DNA of 7,247 bases from Chloroflexota bacterium (GTDB taxonomy: Bacteria; Chloroflexota; Dehalococcoidia; JAUQQI01), in the NCBI GenBank assembly GCA_030549955.1, contig JAUQQI010000068.1, positions 1 to 7,247 on the forward strand. The letters are read 5' to 3'. Under the pieces are notes generated by a model. That model did no database searches. It was not told the origin of the DNA and worked only from the letters and a program-made list of their open reading frames with translations. Position numbers and translations under genes: made by a program. This document shows, in pieces, positions 1-6,418 of this stretch (its first letter is position 1; each line of letters begins with the position of its first letter).

Positions 1-2152
1 AGAAACCCCTTTGCTGGGCCGCTGGGCCATCATCCCGGAGACGCAGTCCCTGCCACAGCCGAACGCCGCCGTGGGCCCGGCGGGGAACGAAACCCCGGCG
101 GCGCAGGTGGAGCCCGAACAGGTTCTGGGGAAGGGGCCGGTTCCCGGTCCGGGCACACCAGCTTCGGTACGCCTGATAAAGGGTCCCGGCCGGTATCCGG
201 GCCTCCGGGTCCCGCAGGCAGCAGGCTCCCAGGAAGGCCGAAAGGATGTCCACTCGTTCCCGGTAGGCGGCCGTCGCCTCTTCGACCCGTCGGGCAGCGC
301 CCAGGCCGTGGCGCAGCCAGAGTGCGGCCCCGGCCACGGCCCAGTTCAGAATACCGGCCAGCTCGAAGGCGAGTTTCTCCGGCAGGCGGGGGTCCTGCTC
401 TTCCGGCCGGAGGGCCCGACCGAACGGAATAACCCGGGCCACCTGCCAGATGTCCGGGTCCGCGGCCTCGAGGGCAAGGGGCCCGTCGGTCGCGATAACG
501 ACCTTGAAGGCGGTTCGGGTCGACCGGCGCCCGGAATTGGGGCGGGTGATCTCCCCGCCCAGGTTTTTCACCAGCCGCTCCGCCACCCGCAGGTCGGCGG
601 CCGGCCGGTCGACCGCGACCAGACGGATGCCAGCGAGGACACCGGGGCGGCTCAGGTTTCGCAGGAGAACCGCGGGGTCAGCCTGCCAGGCGTAGTCGCC
701 CAGAAGCCGTCTGACGGTCCGGATAAACGTTGTCTTGCCGCTGGCAGGCGGGCCGACGATGACAAAAAATACCCGCTCGGACGCCTCACCCGTGAGCAGG
801 TAGCCTACAAGCCGCTGCAGATAGGCCTGAAGTTCCCGGTCGCCGTCGGTGACACGGCCTAGAAAGTCCAGCCAGCGCGTTGACATTGCCCCCGGGTCAT
901 ACGTCACCCCGGCAAGGCGGGTTATGAGCCGGTTCGGGTCGTGGGGCAGGAGCTGGCCGGTTCGCAGGTCAAGGGTCCCGTTCCGGACATTGAAGAGCAT
1001 GGGGTCGGCGTCAAGCTCGGTCAAGCCGGACCGGAGGAGCCGTTCGGCGTGGGCCACCATGGCGAGGAGTCGGCTTCGCGACTCCGACCGGCGGGCGTGG
1101 TCGGCCAGGGCCCGGCGGCGGGGCCCGTCCTCGGTCTGGGCCGCCTCCTGATAGAGGCTCCGGACAACCCGGGTCCCCATTTCAACGAGGGTCGCGGGCT
1201 GCACCGGGGCCCACCGCCGCCCATCCCACCCGAGCCAGCCGAGTTCGTCAACAAACCGAAGCTGGTGGCCGAATCTTTCGGCAAACCGCCGGCCGTTGCC
1301 GGCATCCGAAAGTTCCGGGCTGGCAAGCTCTACGGTCGCCGGCCGCTGGATGCCGAGCCATTCCCGGAGGCGGTCCGTCCCGTCGAGTCCCAGGACGTCT
1401 GAGAGGACCGGCCAGGCGACGAATTCCGCCTCGGCCCCGAGGCCCCGGATGCCGTCGTCCTCAAGGTCCAGTCCCCGGCGGGAGTCGCCGGCGGCCTGGC
1501 AGACCGTGGCGACAAACTGCCGGATATCGGCCGGCTCCCACCCGGCCTGGGCCAGGACCGCCCCGACCGCCACCGGAAACTTCTTCCGGGCCTGGTCATC
1601 TTCTGGGGGCCAGTGTCTGACGATGAAGGCGGCAGCCGCGAGCCGGTTTACCGCGGCCAGGAGGTTCGCCGGCGCGACTTCGGCCGGCCGGCCGAACCTC
1701 TTCCATTCGAGGATTTCACCTTCCGGGGATTCCGACGGCGGGGCCGGGGCGGCGCTGCCTTCACCCCAGAGCTCGACGAGGACCTGCCGGCCATCGGGCT
1801 CGGAAAACCGGGCCGTTGGGACCGGCGGGTTCGTGATGTACCAGTATCCGGTCGGCTGGGGGGCCTTCCGGGGTCCGTCGGCGACGGCGGTTCGGGGCAA
1901 AAATACCGGCCCAAGGGCGGCCGCTTCAGGGCACCCGACACTCACCCGCACCAAACCGCCGGACGCGGACCCGAGGACGATGGCGACCCCGGTATCCGGG
2001 GCGAAGAACTGGTCGAGTTCCGCGGCAACGACCGAAGGGTCCGCCCAACCCGCACGGCTGAGGGGCTCGCCCGAGCGGTACGGCATCGGGAGCCAGCCCC
2101 GCCGGCGGTATTCCCGGGCAGCTGACAGGCTCGAGCTGAATTCAACGGTCAT
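1..2152 (-). CDS. PrimPol + D5-type SF3 primase-helicase (phage/plasmid replication protein), 3' end beyond window
   Basis: I translated the minus strand from the ATG at 2152-2150: 717 codons, no stop, still open at position 2. Residues 1-150 follow the bifunctional primase-polymerase fold (REYRRRGWLPMP, TGVAIVLG, GGLV, CPEA, LVELWG, PPS, EGEILEW). Residues 160-270 form the helical part ending in REWLGI. D5_N follows (DADPMLFNVRNGTLDLRTG at 381-399, then PHDP and YDP). The helicase core has Walker A GPPASGKTT at 467-475, GDYAWQ, LAGIRLV, FKVVIATDG near 549-557, and DPDIWQVARVIPFG near 565-578. A winged-helix end (YQAYRSWCARTG, LRRRGF, GVRLWQG) suggests the stop lies just outside the window. 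This family primes and unwinds DNA in phages, plasmids and integrated elements. Departures from the family: the expected acidic D-x-D-x-D reads R69-V-S71-V-G73, the motif-II His is Tyr103, and the IWRR-like arginine motif reads IWQV. A G-rich GGGGGA lies 8 nt before the ATG. Family assignment is firm; enzymatic activity is doubtful. Confidence 0.85.
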   Translation of the reverse strand, partial: MTVEFSSSLSAAREYRRRGWLPMPYRSGEPLSRAGWADPSVVAAELDQFFAPDTGVAIVLGSASGGLVRVSVGCPEAAALGPVFLPRTAVADGPRKAPQPTGYWYITNPPVPTARFSEPDGRQVLVELWGEGSAAPAPPSESPEGEILEWKRFGRPAEVAPANLLAAVNRLAAAAFIVRHWPPEDDQARKKFPVAVGAVLAQAGWEPADIRQFVATVCQAAGDSRRGLDLEDDGIRGLGAEAEFVAWPVLSDVLGLDGTDRLREWLGIQRPATVELASPELSDAGNGRRFAERFGHQLRFVDELGWLGWDGRRWAPVQPATLVEMGTRVVRSLYQEAAQTEDGPRRRALADHARRSESRSRLLAMVAHAERLLRSGLTELDADPMLFNVRNGTLDLRTGQLLPHDPNRLITRLAGVTYDPGAMSTRWLDFLGRVTDGDRELQAYLQRLVGYLLTGEASERVFFVIVGPPASGKTTFIRTVRRLLGDYAWQADPAVLLRNLSRPGVLAGIRLVAVDRPAADLRVAERLVKNLGGEITRPNSGRRSTRTAFKVVIATDGPLALEAADPDIWQVARVIPFGRALRPEEQDPRLPEKLAFELAGILNWAVAGAALWLRHGLGAARRVEEATAAYRERVDILSAFLGACCLRDPEARIPAGTLYQAYRSWCARTGNRPLPQNLFGLHLRRRGFVPRRAHGGVRLWQGLRLRDDGPAAQQRGF

Positions 2153-2216
2153 CCCTGGAGTCCCCCGCCTTTCAGCCAGCGTTAATTACTACTACCACAG
2201 CGGCCACGGTGCAGCA

Positions 2217-2228
2217 AACCGGCCGGTT
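2217..2228. repeat. 12-bp perfect palindrome between the HAD-GH65 and primase-like genes
   Basis: AACCGGCCGGTT reads the same on both strands and lies just after the TAG stop (2236-2238) of the HAD-GH65 gene, 65 nt before the primase-like start. The transcript would have a U-run before it rather than after it, and the stem would be only 4 bp around a 4-nt loop, so it is a poor terminator. It could be a small operator or chance in GC-rich DNA. Confidence 0.3.
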
Positions 2229-2235
2229 AAAACAC

Positions 2236-5200
2236 CTAGCGGCTGGCCGGGGGAACGACCCAGCTAATGCCGTCGGTGCGGCCGAGCAGGTAACGGCCGC
2301 CCGGCGTCAGCAAAAGCTCTTCCCAGGGCTTAAGGGTTACGTCCACCGGGTTCTGGCCCTCCAGCCGGAGCTGGAGCCGGCGCGGCTCCCGGGTCGCCGC
2401 AACCGCAAGCCTCCGGCCGAGCCAGTGGAGGACAAGGTCTACCCGGCCCCACCCTGCTGGAAGTCTCGGCGAGAAGGTAAGGCCGTCAGCGGTCAGGCGC
2501 AGTCCGAGGAAGCCGAGGACGGCCGCCTGCCAGAGGCCCCCGAGGGCCCCGGCGTGGACGCCCGCCGCCACATTACCCATCCGGTCGGCGAGGTCGATCT
2601 CAGCCGCCTGTCGGAAATAGGCGAGGGCCTTATCCGTGTACCCCAGGCGGGCGGCGACGGCCGCGTGCACGCCCAGGCTGAGCGAGCTTCCGTGGGCGGT
2701 CCGGGGCTCGTAGTACTCGAAATTGGCACGCCGGACTTCGGCCGGGAACCGGTCCCAGAGCAGATAGATAAGGAGCACAACATCCGGCTGCTTGATAATC
2801 TTTGAGCGGCGGACCCGCTCCGGGCCGAGCAGGACGTCCATCGGAACTTTGCGGTCGCGGTAGGCGGAAAGGTCGATCTCCTCCAGGCTGAAATAGCCCC
2901 GAAACTGCTCAAACAGGCCGGTTTTCGGGTCAAACCCCGTGTACATTCGGGCCGAAATCCGGGTCCATTCCTGGGGTTCGCCAAAATCAAGCCTGAGCTT
3001 TTCGAAGAGACGGCGCCAATCGTCGGGCCAGCGCTGCTGGAGGGTGTAGACCGCTTCGGCGGCCCGCTGCAGGTTCCACTGGGCCATCACGTTCGTGTAG
3101 GCATTATCGTCGACGCCCTCGTGGTACTCGTCCGGGCCGATTACCCGGTAGATGTGATAGAGGCCGTCCGGACCGCGCCGGCACCGGCTCGCCCAGAACC
3201 GGGCCGTCTCGACCAGGATCTCGGCCCCGGCCTCCCGGAAGAAATCGTCGTCGCCGGTCGCCTGCCAGTACTGCCAGACAGCGTAGGCGACGTCCGCACT
3301 TATATGGTCCTCAAGCTGGCCCGTCAGTATCGGAATGACGGTCCCGTCGGCGGCCAGCGCAAAGGACGGGGTGGTTTCTTCGCCCGTATCCGCCGACTCC
3401 CAGGCGTAGAGGGCACCCTGGTAGCCGAGCTGACGGGCGTTGAGCCGGGCGGCCGGGAGGGTCCGGTACCGGTACATCAGGAGGGCGCGGGCGGCTTCCG
3501 GCTGGGTGAACACGAAGAAAGGGAACATATAAATCTCGGTATCCCAGAAGACGTGCCCTTTATAACCCGGGCCGGTGAGGGCCCGGGCCCCAATCGATGC
3601 CCGGTCGGTTTCGGGGTTGGCCGCGCTGCTCAGGTGATAAGCCGCAAACCGGAGGGCCTTCTGGGCCGAAGGGTCGCCCTCAACCCGGAGGTCCGCCTCC
3701 GCCCAGAGCCGGTCCCACCGGCAGATGTGGGACCGGGTCGCCACGACCGCGCCCCGAGCCATAACCTCCCGGAGCCGCGCCAGGGCCGCGTCGGCGGGCG
3801 CCGCCGTATCCTGGGAGGTAAAGGCCACCGCAAACCGGTCAAGCCGGACGGACCGGCCCGGTGAACCGTGAAAGGTCCACCGGGCAATTATCTCGCCCCC
3901 GTCGATTTCCACACCTGGGGTCACGGCCGGCCAGGCCTGGTGACCAATGGCGAACGCAATCGCCACACCCCGCCGGATCTCCCACTCAAGCACGACCGCG
4001 TCCGCCTCCGCCCTGAGGACGCGGACCGGGTGGGGCTGACCGTCAGCCCGGCGGGGCACGGCGAACCTGCTCTCCAGGACTACCGGCCCCGCATGGTCTT
4101 CGGGAACGACAACAACCGACTGGACAAGCACGTGGCGGTCAGCCAGGGAGGCCAGCCGGGCCAGGTACGTCCGGGTCGTCCGCCCGGCCCTGTCCCGGCA
4201 AATCCACTCCCGCCAGAAGATGGCCTGGCGCATATCCAGGCCCCGCCGGTGCTGGATGGTCTCCGTCCCGTCCGGTGTCAGGGGCTCACCCCCAACGTAG
4301 ACCCTCAGGTCGGTCCAGTTCGGGCCAACGGCAAGTTCTGGCGGCGCACCGGGCACCGGCCCATCATCGTAGACCCCGCCCAGGTAGGTGGCCGGGGCGC
4401 CATGGGCGGTTCCCTCCGGCAGGGATCCCCTTACCCCGGCGTAGCCGTTTCCGACCGCAAAGAGGGCCTCGAAAGCCCGCTCCCGCGTCGGCTCGTAGCC
4501 GTCCTGGGTCAGGTACCAGAGGGGGTCCTCAAACGGTACTGCCGGCAGGCTGAGCCGCCCCGGCTGAAGGGTCTCCCAGACGCCTGCCACCGCCGCCAGC
4601 AACGCCCTGAAGCAGGGTGGCCCGCCACCCAGGTGGAGAACCGGGGCCGGCACGCCGTTGGGTTCGGGTCCCACCGAGACGATGGTCGCGTCGGCGACCT
4701 CGGGGATGAGCATCCGGTAGTCGCTCCCCTCCACGCCGCCGACCGGACCGAACTCATCCCCACCAATCAGTATCTCGGTCAGGGGAATTCCCCGGGCCCG
4801 GGCCAGCTCGCCAGCGACCCAGCGCATGCTGTCGGACTTGTCGGTCAGCCCAATTTCGATGTGCTTGACGTCGCTCGTGATCCGGGCGTCGGTCAGCCCC
4901 TTCTCGAGGGCAACCTTCCGGGCGAGCTGGATCGCCTCGAGGAGACCTCCGGCAAGGCCCCCACTCCTGAGCCGCCCCTCAACGGCTTTCAGGAGGTCGC
5001 CCACGGCCGACTTCGGCGGGTCCGCCCATTCGGGAAGGGGAATAAGGTCGACCTTGCGCCGGTTAAGCCGGTCATAGATTACCCCGACCTCGAGCCCGGT
5101 TCTGGCCCTGAGCTCATCCCGGACCGCGTCGGCGATTTCGGTGAGCAGGCGGTCCTCTTCCGGAGTGGCCACCCGCTGCCAGCAGACCACCGGTTGGCCG

Positions 5201-5520
5201 TAGACATCGAACCCGAAGACCTCCGACCCCCGGTTGGCCGCCACGAAGAGGTTCTGTTTGGCCGGGCCGCAAATATGGGAAGTAAGCTGGCGGTCGATGT
5301 TCTGGAAGTTGGTGCCGGTTATGACCACGACGTAGACGCCGGCCCGGAGAAGCCGCTCGATAATATCGCGGACCGGCGAGGCGTCCTCCCACCGGCTCAC
5401 AACGGCGGTGCCGTCCCAGTCGAAGGCAACGACCCGGAACGGTCGGACGAGCTTACCGGCAAGTTCAGGCGTCAGGCCGGGGCACGACCGGACCAGCCCA
5501 GCGGCTTCTGCCGGCGGCAT
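2236..5520 (-). CDS. HAD-family phosphatase fused to GH65 glycoside phosphorylase
   Basis: Numbered from the ATG at 5520 (1094 aa). Residues about 25-315 form a HAD phosphatase domain: motif I DWDGT with D34/D36, motif II VITGT (T68), lysine motif DKSDS (K228), and motif IV GGDEFG (D255) with a further Asp in GSD (D267). All core residues are present, and the C2-cap arrangement resembles trehalose-6-phosphatase/Cof-type enzymes. Residues about 328-1094 are a complete GH65 enzyme: N-terminal beta-sandwich, then an (alpha/alpha)6 barrel with GYKGHVFWDTE at 652-662, the catalytic acid E798 in GPDEYHE, KQPD at 910-913, and the phosphate loop TAHGSSLS at 941-948, then a C-terminal beta domain. The KQxD and HGSS motifs point to an inverting phosphorylase (alpha-disaccharide + Pi to beta-glucose-1-phosphate + sugar) rather than a hydrolase; maltose, trehalose, kojibiose or nigerose cannot be told apart. 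M. tuberculosis Rv2006 (OtsB1) also joins HAD and GH65 domains. No signal peptide is seen, so it is probably cytoplasmic. A GTG at 5562 would add 14 residues with poor codon use; neither start has a good Shine-Dalgarno. Same direction as the primase-like gene, 83 nt upstream of it. Confidence 0.92.
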   Translation of the reverse strand: MPPAEAAGLVRSCPGLTPELAGKLVRPFRVVAFDWDGTAVVSRWEDASPVRDIIERLLRAGVYVVVITGTNFQNIDRQLTSHICGPAKQNLFVAANRGSEVFGFDVYGQPVVCWQRVATPEEDRLLTEIADAVRDELRARTGLEVGVIYDRLNRRKVDLIPLPEWADPPKSAVGDLLKAVEGRLRSGGLAGGLLEAIQLARKVALEKGLTDARITSDVKHIEIGLTDKSDSMRWVAGELARARGIPLTEILIGGDEFGPVGGVEGSDYRMLIPEVADATIVSVGPEPNGVPAPVLHLGGGPPCFRALLAAVAGVWETLQPGRLSLPAVPFEDPLWYLTQDGYEPTRERAFEALFAVGNGYAGVRGSLPEGTAHGAPATYLGGVYDDGPVPGAPPELAVGPNWTDLRVYVGGEPLTPDGTETIQHRRGLDMRQAIFWREWICRDRAGRTTRTYLARLASLADRHVLVQSVVVVPEDHAGPVVLESRFAVPRRADGQPHPVRVLRAEADAVVLEWEIRRGVAIAFAIGHQAWPAVTPGVEIDGGEIIARWTFHGSPGRSVRLDRFAVAFTSQDTAAPADAALARLREVMARGAVVATRSHICRWDRLWAEADLRVEGDPSAQKALRFAAYHLSSAANPETDRASIGARALTGPGYKGHVFWDTEIYMFPFFVFTQPEAARALLMYRYRTLPAARLNARQLGYQGALYAWESADTGEETTPSFALAADGTVIPILTGQLEDHISADVAYAVWQYWQATGDDDFFREAGAEILVETARFWASRCRRGPDGLYHIYRVIGPDEYHEGVDDNAYTNVMAQWNLQRAAEAVYTLQQRWPDDWRRLFEKLRLDFGEPQEWTRISARMYTGFDPKTGLFEQFRGYFSLEEIDLSAYRDRKVPMDVLLGPERVRRSKIIKQPDVVLLIYLLWDRFPAEVRRANFEYYEPRTAHGSSLSLGVHAAVAARLGYTDKALAYFRQAAEIDLADRMGNVAAGVHAGALGGLWQAAVLGFLGLRLTADGLTFSPRLPAGWGRVDLVLHWLGRRLAVAATREPRRLQLRLEGQNPVDVTLKPWEELLLTPGGRYLLGRTDGISWVVPPASR

Positions 5521-5627
5521 TACGGTGCTGGGTCGGCGGGCGAGTCGACTTCTGGGCGCCACAGCTTGTTCTTACAGAGGATTTACCGGAAAAGCGGCGG
5601 CAAGGCCAGAACTTTCGTCCACTTCTA

Positions 5628-5636
5628 TTATCCACA
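5628..5636 (+). promoter_or_regulatory. Perfect DnaA-box 9-mer
   Basis: TTATCCACA on the plus strand matches the consensus DnaA box exactly. It sits in the spacer between tRNA-Cys and the HAD-GH65 start, about 108 nt upstream of the ATG at 5520. On the minus strand the same bases overlap a -10-like GATAAT (5627-5632), but no convincing -35 is found at 16-18 nt. I saw no second box, so this is not an origin; it could be a DnaA-regulated site or coincidence. Confidence 0.35.
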
Positions 5637-5681
5637 ATGGCGGGGCAATCTGGAGGGACTGACCTTACTGCCGGGCGGGGG

Positions 5682-5714
5682 AAAAAAAGAGGCGGCGGGC
5701 GGATTCGAACCGCC
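5682..5714 (-). terminator. Possible transcription end of the tRNA cluster (GC-rich stem plus U7)
   Basis: On the minus strand the 3' end of tRNA-Cys is followed after one C by seven T residues (5682-5688), then a C-run. The GC-rich T-arm stem (GGCGG/CCGCC) and 3' acceptor strand lie just before the U-run, so an alternative hairpin could support termination, and in any case the U-run is a plausible release and 3'-trimming site. No separate dedicated hairpin is visible, so this is tentative. Confidence 0.35.
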
Positions 5715-5762
5715 GAATCGCGGTTTTGCAGACCGCTGCCTTAACCACTTGGCTACGCCGCC
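5690..5762 (-). tRNA. tRNA-Cys (anticodon GCA)
   Basis: The reverse complement folds as a full cloverleaf: acceptor GGCGGCG/CGCCGCC, D-arm with AGTGGTTAA loop, anticodon loop CTGCAAA (anticodon at 5727-5729 on the minus strand), and T-arm GGCGG-TTCGAAT-CCGCC. The discriminator base is U, the identity base expected for bacterial tRNA-Cys. CCA is not encoded (the next bases read CTT), so CCA must be added by nucleotidyltransferase. Last gene of the cluster. Confidence 0.97.
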
Positions 5763-5771
5763 AGCCCAGGC

Positions 5772-5846
5772 TGGAGCGGAAGACGGGATTCGAACCCGCG
5801 ACCTTCTCCTTGGCAAGGAGACGCGCTACCGCTGCGCCACTTCCGC
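5772..5846 (-). tRNA. tRNA-Gly (anticodon GCC)
   Basis: The reverse complement gives acceptor GCGGAAG/CTTCCGC, a D-arm with AGCGGTAGC, anticodon loop TTGCCAA (GCC) on stem TCTCC/GGAGA, and T-arm GCGGG-TTCGAAT-CCCGT (closing G-U pair). Discriminator U is followed by an encoded CCA (5772-5774); it is the only one of the four tRNA genes here to encode it. Nine nt separate it from tRNA-Cys downstream. Confidence 0.97.
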
Positions 5847-5851
5847 CCGGG

Positions 5852-5935
5852 TGCCGCGGGCGGGATTTGAACCCGCACGCCTTTTCGGCACCGCCCCCTC
5901 AAGACGGCGTGTCTGCCAGATTCCACCACCGCGGC
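5852..5935 (-). tRNA. tRNA-Leu (anticodon GAG)
   Basis: A class II tRNA of 84 nt. Acceptor GCCGCGG/CCGCGGC with discriminator A; anticodon stem CCGTC/GGCGG around loop TTGAGGG (GAG, reading CUC/CUU); a long variable arm (GTGCCGAAAAGGCGT); T-arm GCGGG-TTCAAAT-CCCGC. CUC is a common leucine codon in the neighbouring genes. CCA is not encoded (the bases after the discriminator are CCC). Five nt separate it from tRNA-Gly. Confidence 0.97.
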
Positions 5936-5964
5936 ACGGTTTGCAGGCGGCCCATCCGGACCGG

Positions 5965-6038
5965 CAGGGGCGGAGGGATTTGAACCCCCGACCGGCGGTT
6001 TTGGAGACCGCTGCTCTACCTGGCTGAGCTACGCCCCT
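5965..6038 (-). tRNA. tRNA-Trp (anticodon CCA)
   Basis: First gene of the cluster. The reverse complement gives acceptor AGGGGCG/CGCCCCT with discriminator G, D-arm AGCTCAGCCAGGTAGAGC, anticodon loop CTCCAAA (CCA), and T-arm GGGGG-TTCAAAT-CCCTC (a closing G-U/G-C mix). The A1-U72 pair and G73 agree with bacterial tRNA-Trp. The bases after the discriminator read CCG, so CCA is not encoded. A strong promoter lies about 35 nt upstream. Confidence 0.97.
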
Positions 6039-6073
6039 AAAACGGCGGCCTCCGACTGACCGCCCATAACTAA

Positions 6074-6101
6074 AGTATACACAAGGCCCCCAAACTGTCA
6101 A
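6074..6101 (-). promoter_or_regulatory. Sigma-70-type promoter of the tRNA cluster
   Basis: On the minus strand a perfect -35 TTGACA (6096-6101) and a -10 TATACT (6074-6079, 5 of 6) are separated by 16 nt. Transcription would begin near 6067, giving a leader of about 28 nt before tRNA-Trp. A near-consensus promoter suits a highly expressed stable-RNA operon. A GC-rich stretch lies just after the -10, as in discriminator regions of stringently controlled promoters, but stringent control is only inferred. Confidence 0.8.
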
Positions 6102-6397
6102 GGACCGGCTACGAGGCGGCCCGCCCGGCCAGGTCGGTTTTCAACCCCGCCTCTCCGGCCCCCACATTACCTGCTCGCCCATGTATGGTCAGACCTGGGC
6201 GACGACCACTATTCGGCCGGATGCCGGCCCTAAATAGATTGCAAGGCTCCAGAAGGAACGGGGGCTGGGTTGAGCGGCTAAACCGGTTGCTGGAGGGAAG
6301 GAAGCCTCATCCACCGGCATGGCCCGGTCATCGAGGGTGGCGCCGGCGCCACGCCGGCTGGCTGACCCGCTTCGCGCTGGAGGGGTTAAAATCGGTC
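6102..6397. other. Intergenic region with inverted repeats, no gene recognised
   Basis: This stretch separates the tRNA promoter from trmO. A plus-strand frame in register with trmO is open from 6185, but it has no recognisable domain and the Shine-Dalgarno lies downstream of it, so I treat it as non-coding. It holds inverted repeats: GAGGCGG/CCGCCTC (6113-6119, 6147-6153), TCGCCCA/TGGGCGA (6175-6181, 6196-6202) enclosing GGTC-A-GACC, GGCCGG/CCGGCC (6215-6220, 6224-6229), and a 16-bp palindrome at 6337-6352. No convincing trmO promoter was found; TAAAAT (6387-6392) lies too close to the ribosome site and lacks a good -35. Confidence 0.45.
6337..6352. repeat. 16-bp perfect palindrome upstream of trmO
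   Basis: GTGGCGCCGGCGCCAC is a perfect palindrome about 67 nt before the trmO start. It could be a dimer-bound operator or a short RNA hairpin in the trmO leader. It is made almost only of G and C, so chance is not excluded in this GC-rich background. Confidence 0.35.
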
Positions 6398-6403
6398 AGG
6401 AGG
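6398..6403 (+). promoter_or_regulatory. Shine-Dalgarno sequence of trmO
   Basis: AGGAGG, a full match to the anti-Shine-Dalgarno core, lies 12 nt before a GTG (6416) and 15 nt before an ATG (6419), both in frame. It rules out the far-upstream in-frame ATG at 6185 as the main start. The spacing is long for either codon, so the exact start remains open. Confidence 0.6.
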
Positions 6404-6418
6404 TTGATTTCGGCCGTG

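Noticed and set aside
11..862. A 283-codon plus-strand open frame near the left edge
   Set aside because: It is antisense to the Walker A and winged-helix region of the primase-helicase gene and has low-complexity Pro/Gly/Arg content.
2176..2205. Possible promoter for the primase-like gene (TTGCTG, 17 nt, TAGTAG on the minus strand)
   Set aside because: Each box matches consensus at only three of six positions; the gene may simply be co-transcribed with HAD-GH65.
1296..2267. A 323-codon plus-strand open frame rich in Ser/Arg/Pro
   Set aside because: It is antisense to the PrimPol domain, with no motif and biased composition.
3868..6027. A 719-codon plus-strand open frame opposite the HAD-GH65 gene
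   Set aside because: It runs antisense through a well-recognised gene and then straight across all four tRNA genes, has no recognisable domain, and is the usual antisense shadow in GC-rich genes.
5690..6038. tRNA genes as an attachment site for an integrated element
   Set aside because: I saw no repeated tRNA 3' end elsewhere in the window and no integrase, and all four tRNAs look intact in a normal operon.
6362..6392. Possible trmO promoter (CTGACC and TAAAAT)
   Set aside because: The spacer would be 19 nt, the -35 is weak, and transcription would start at or inside the Shine-Dalgarno sequence.
6185..6418. Longer trmO start at an in-frame ATG 78 codons upstream
   Set aside because: The added residues match nothing in the TrmO family, and a full AGGAGG lies just before the family-typical start.
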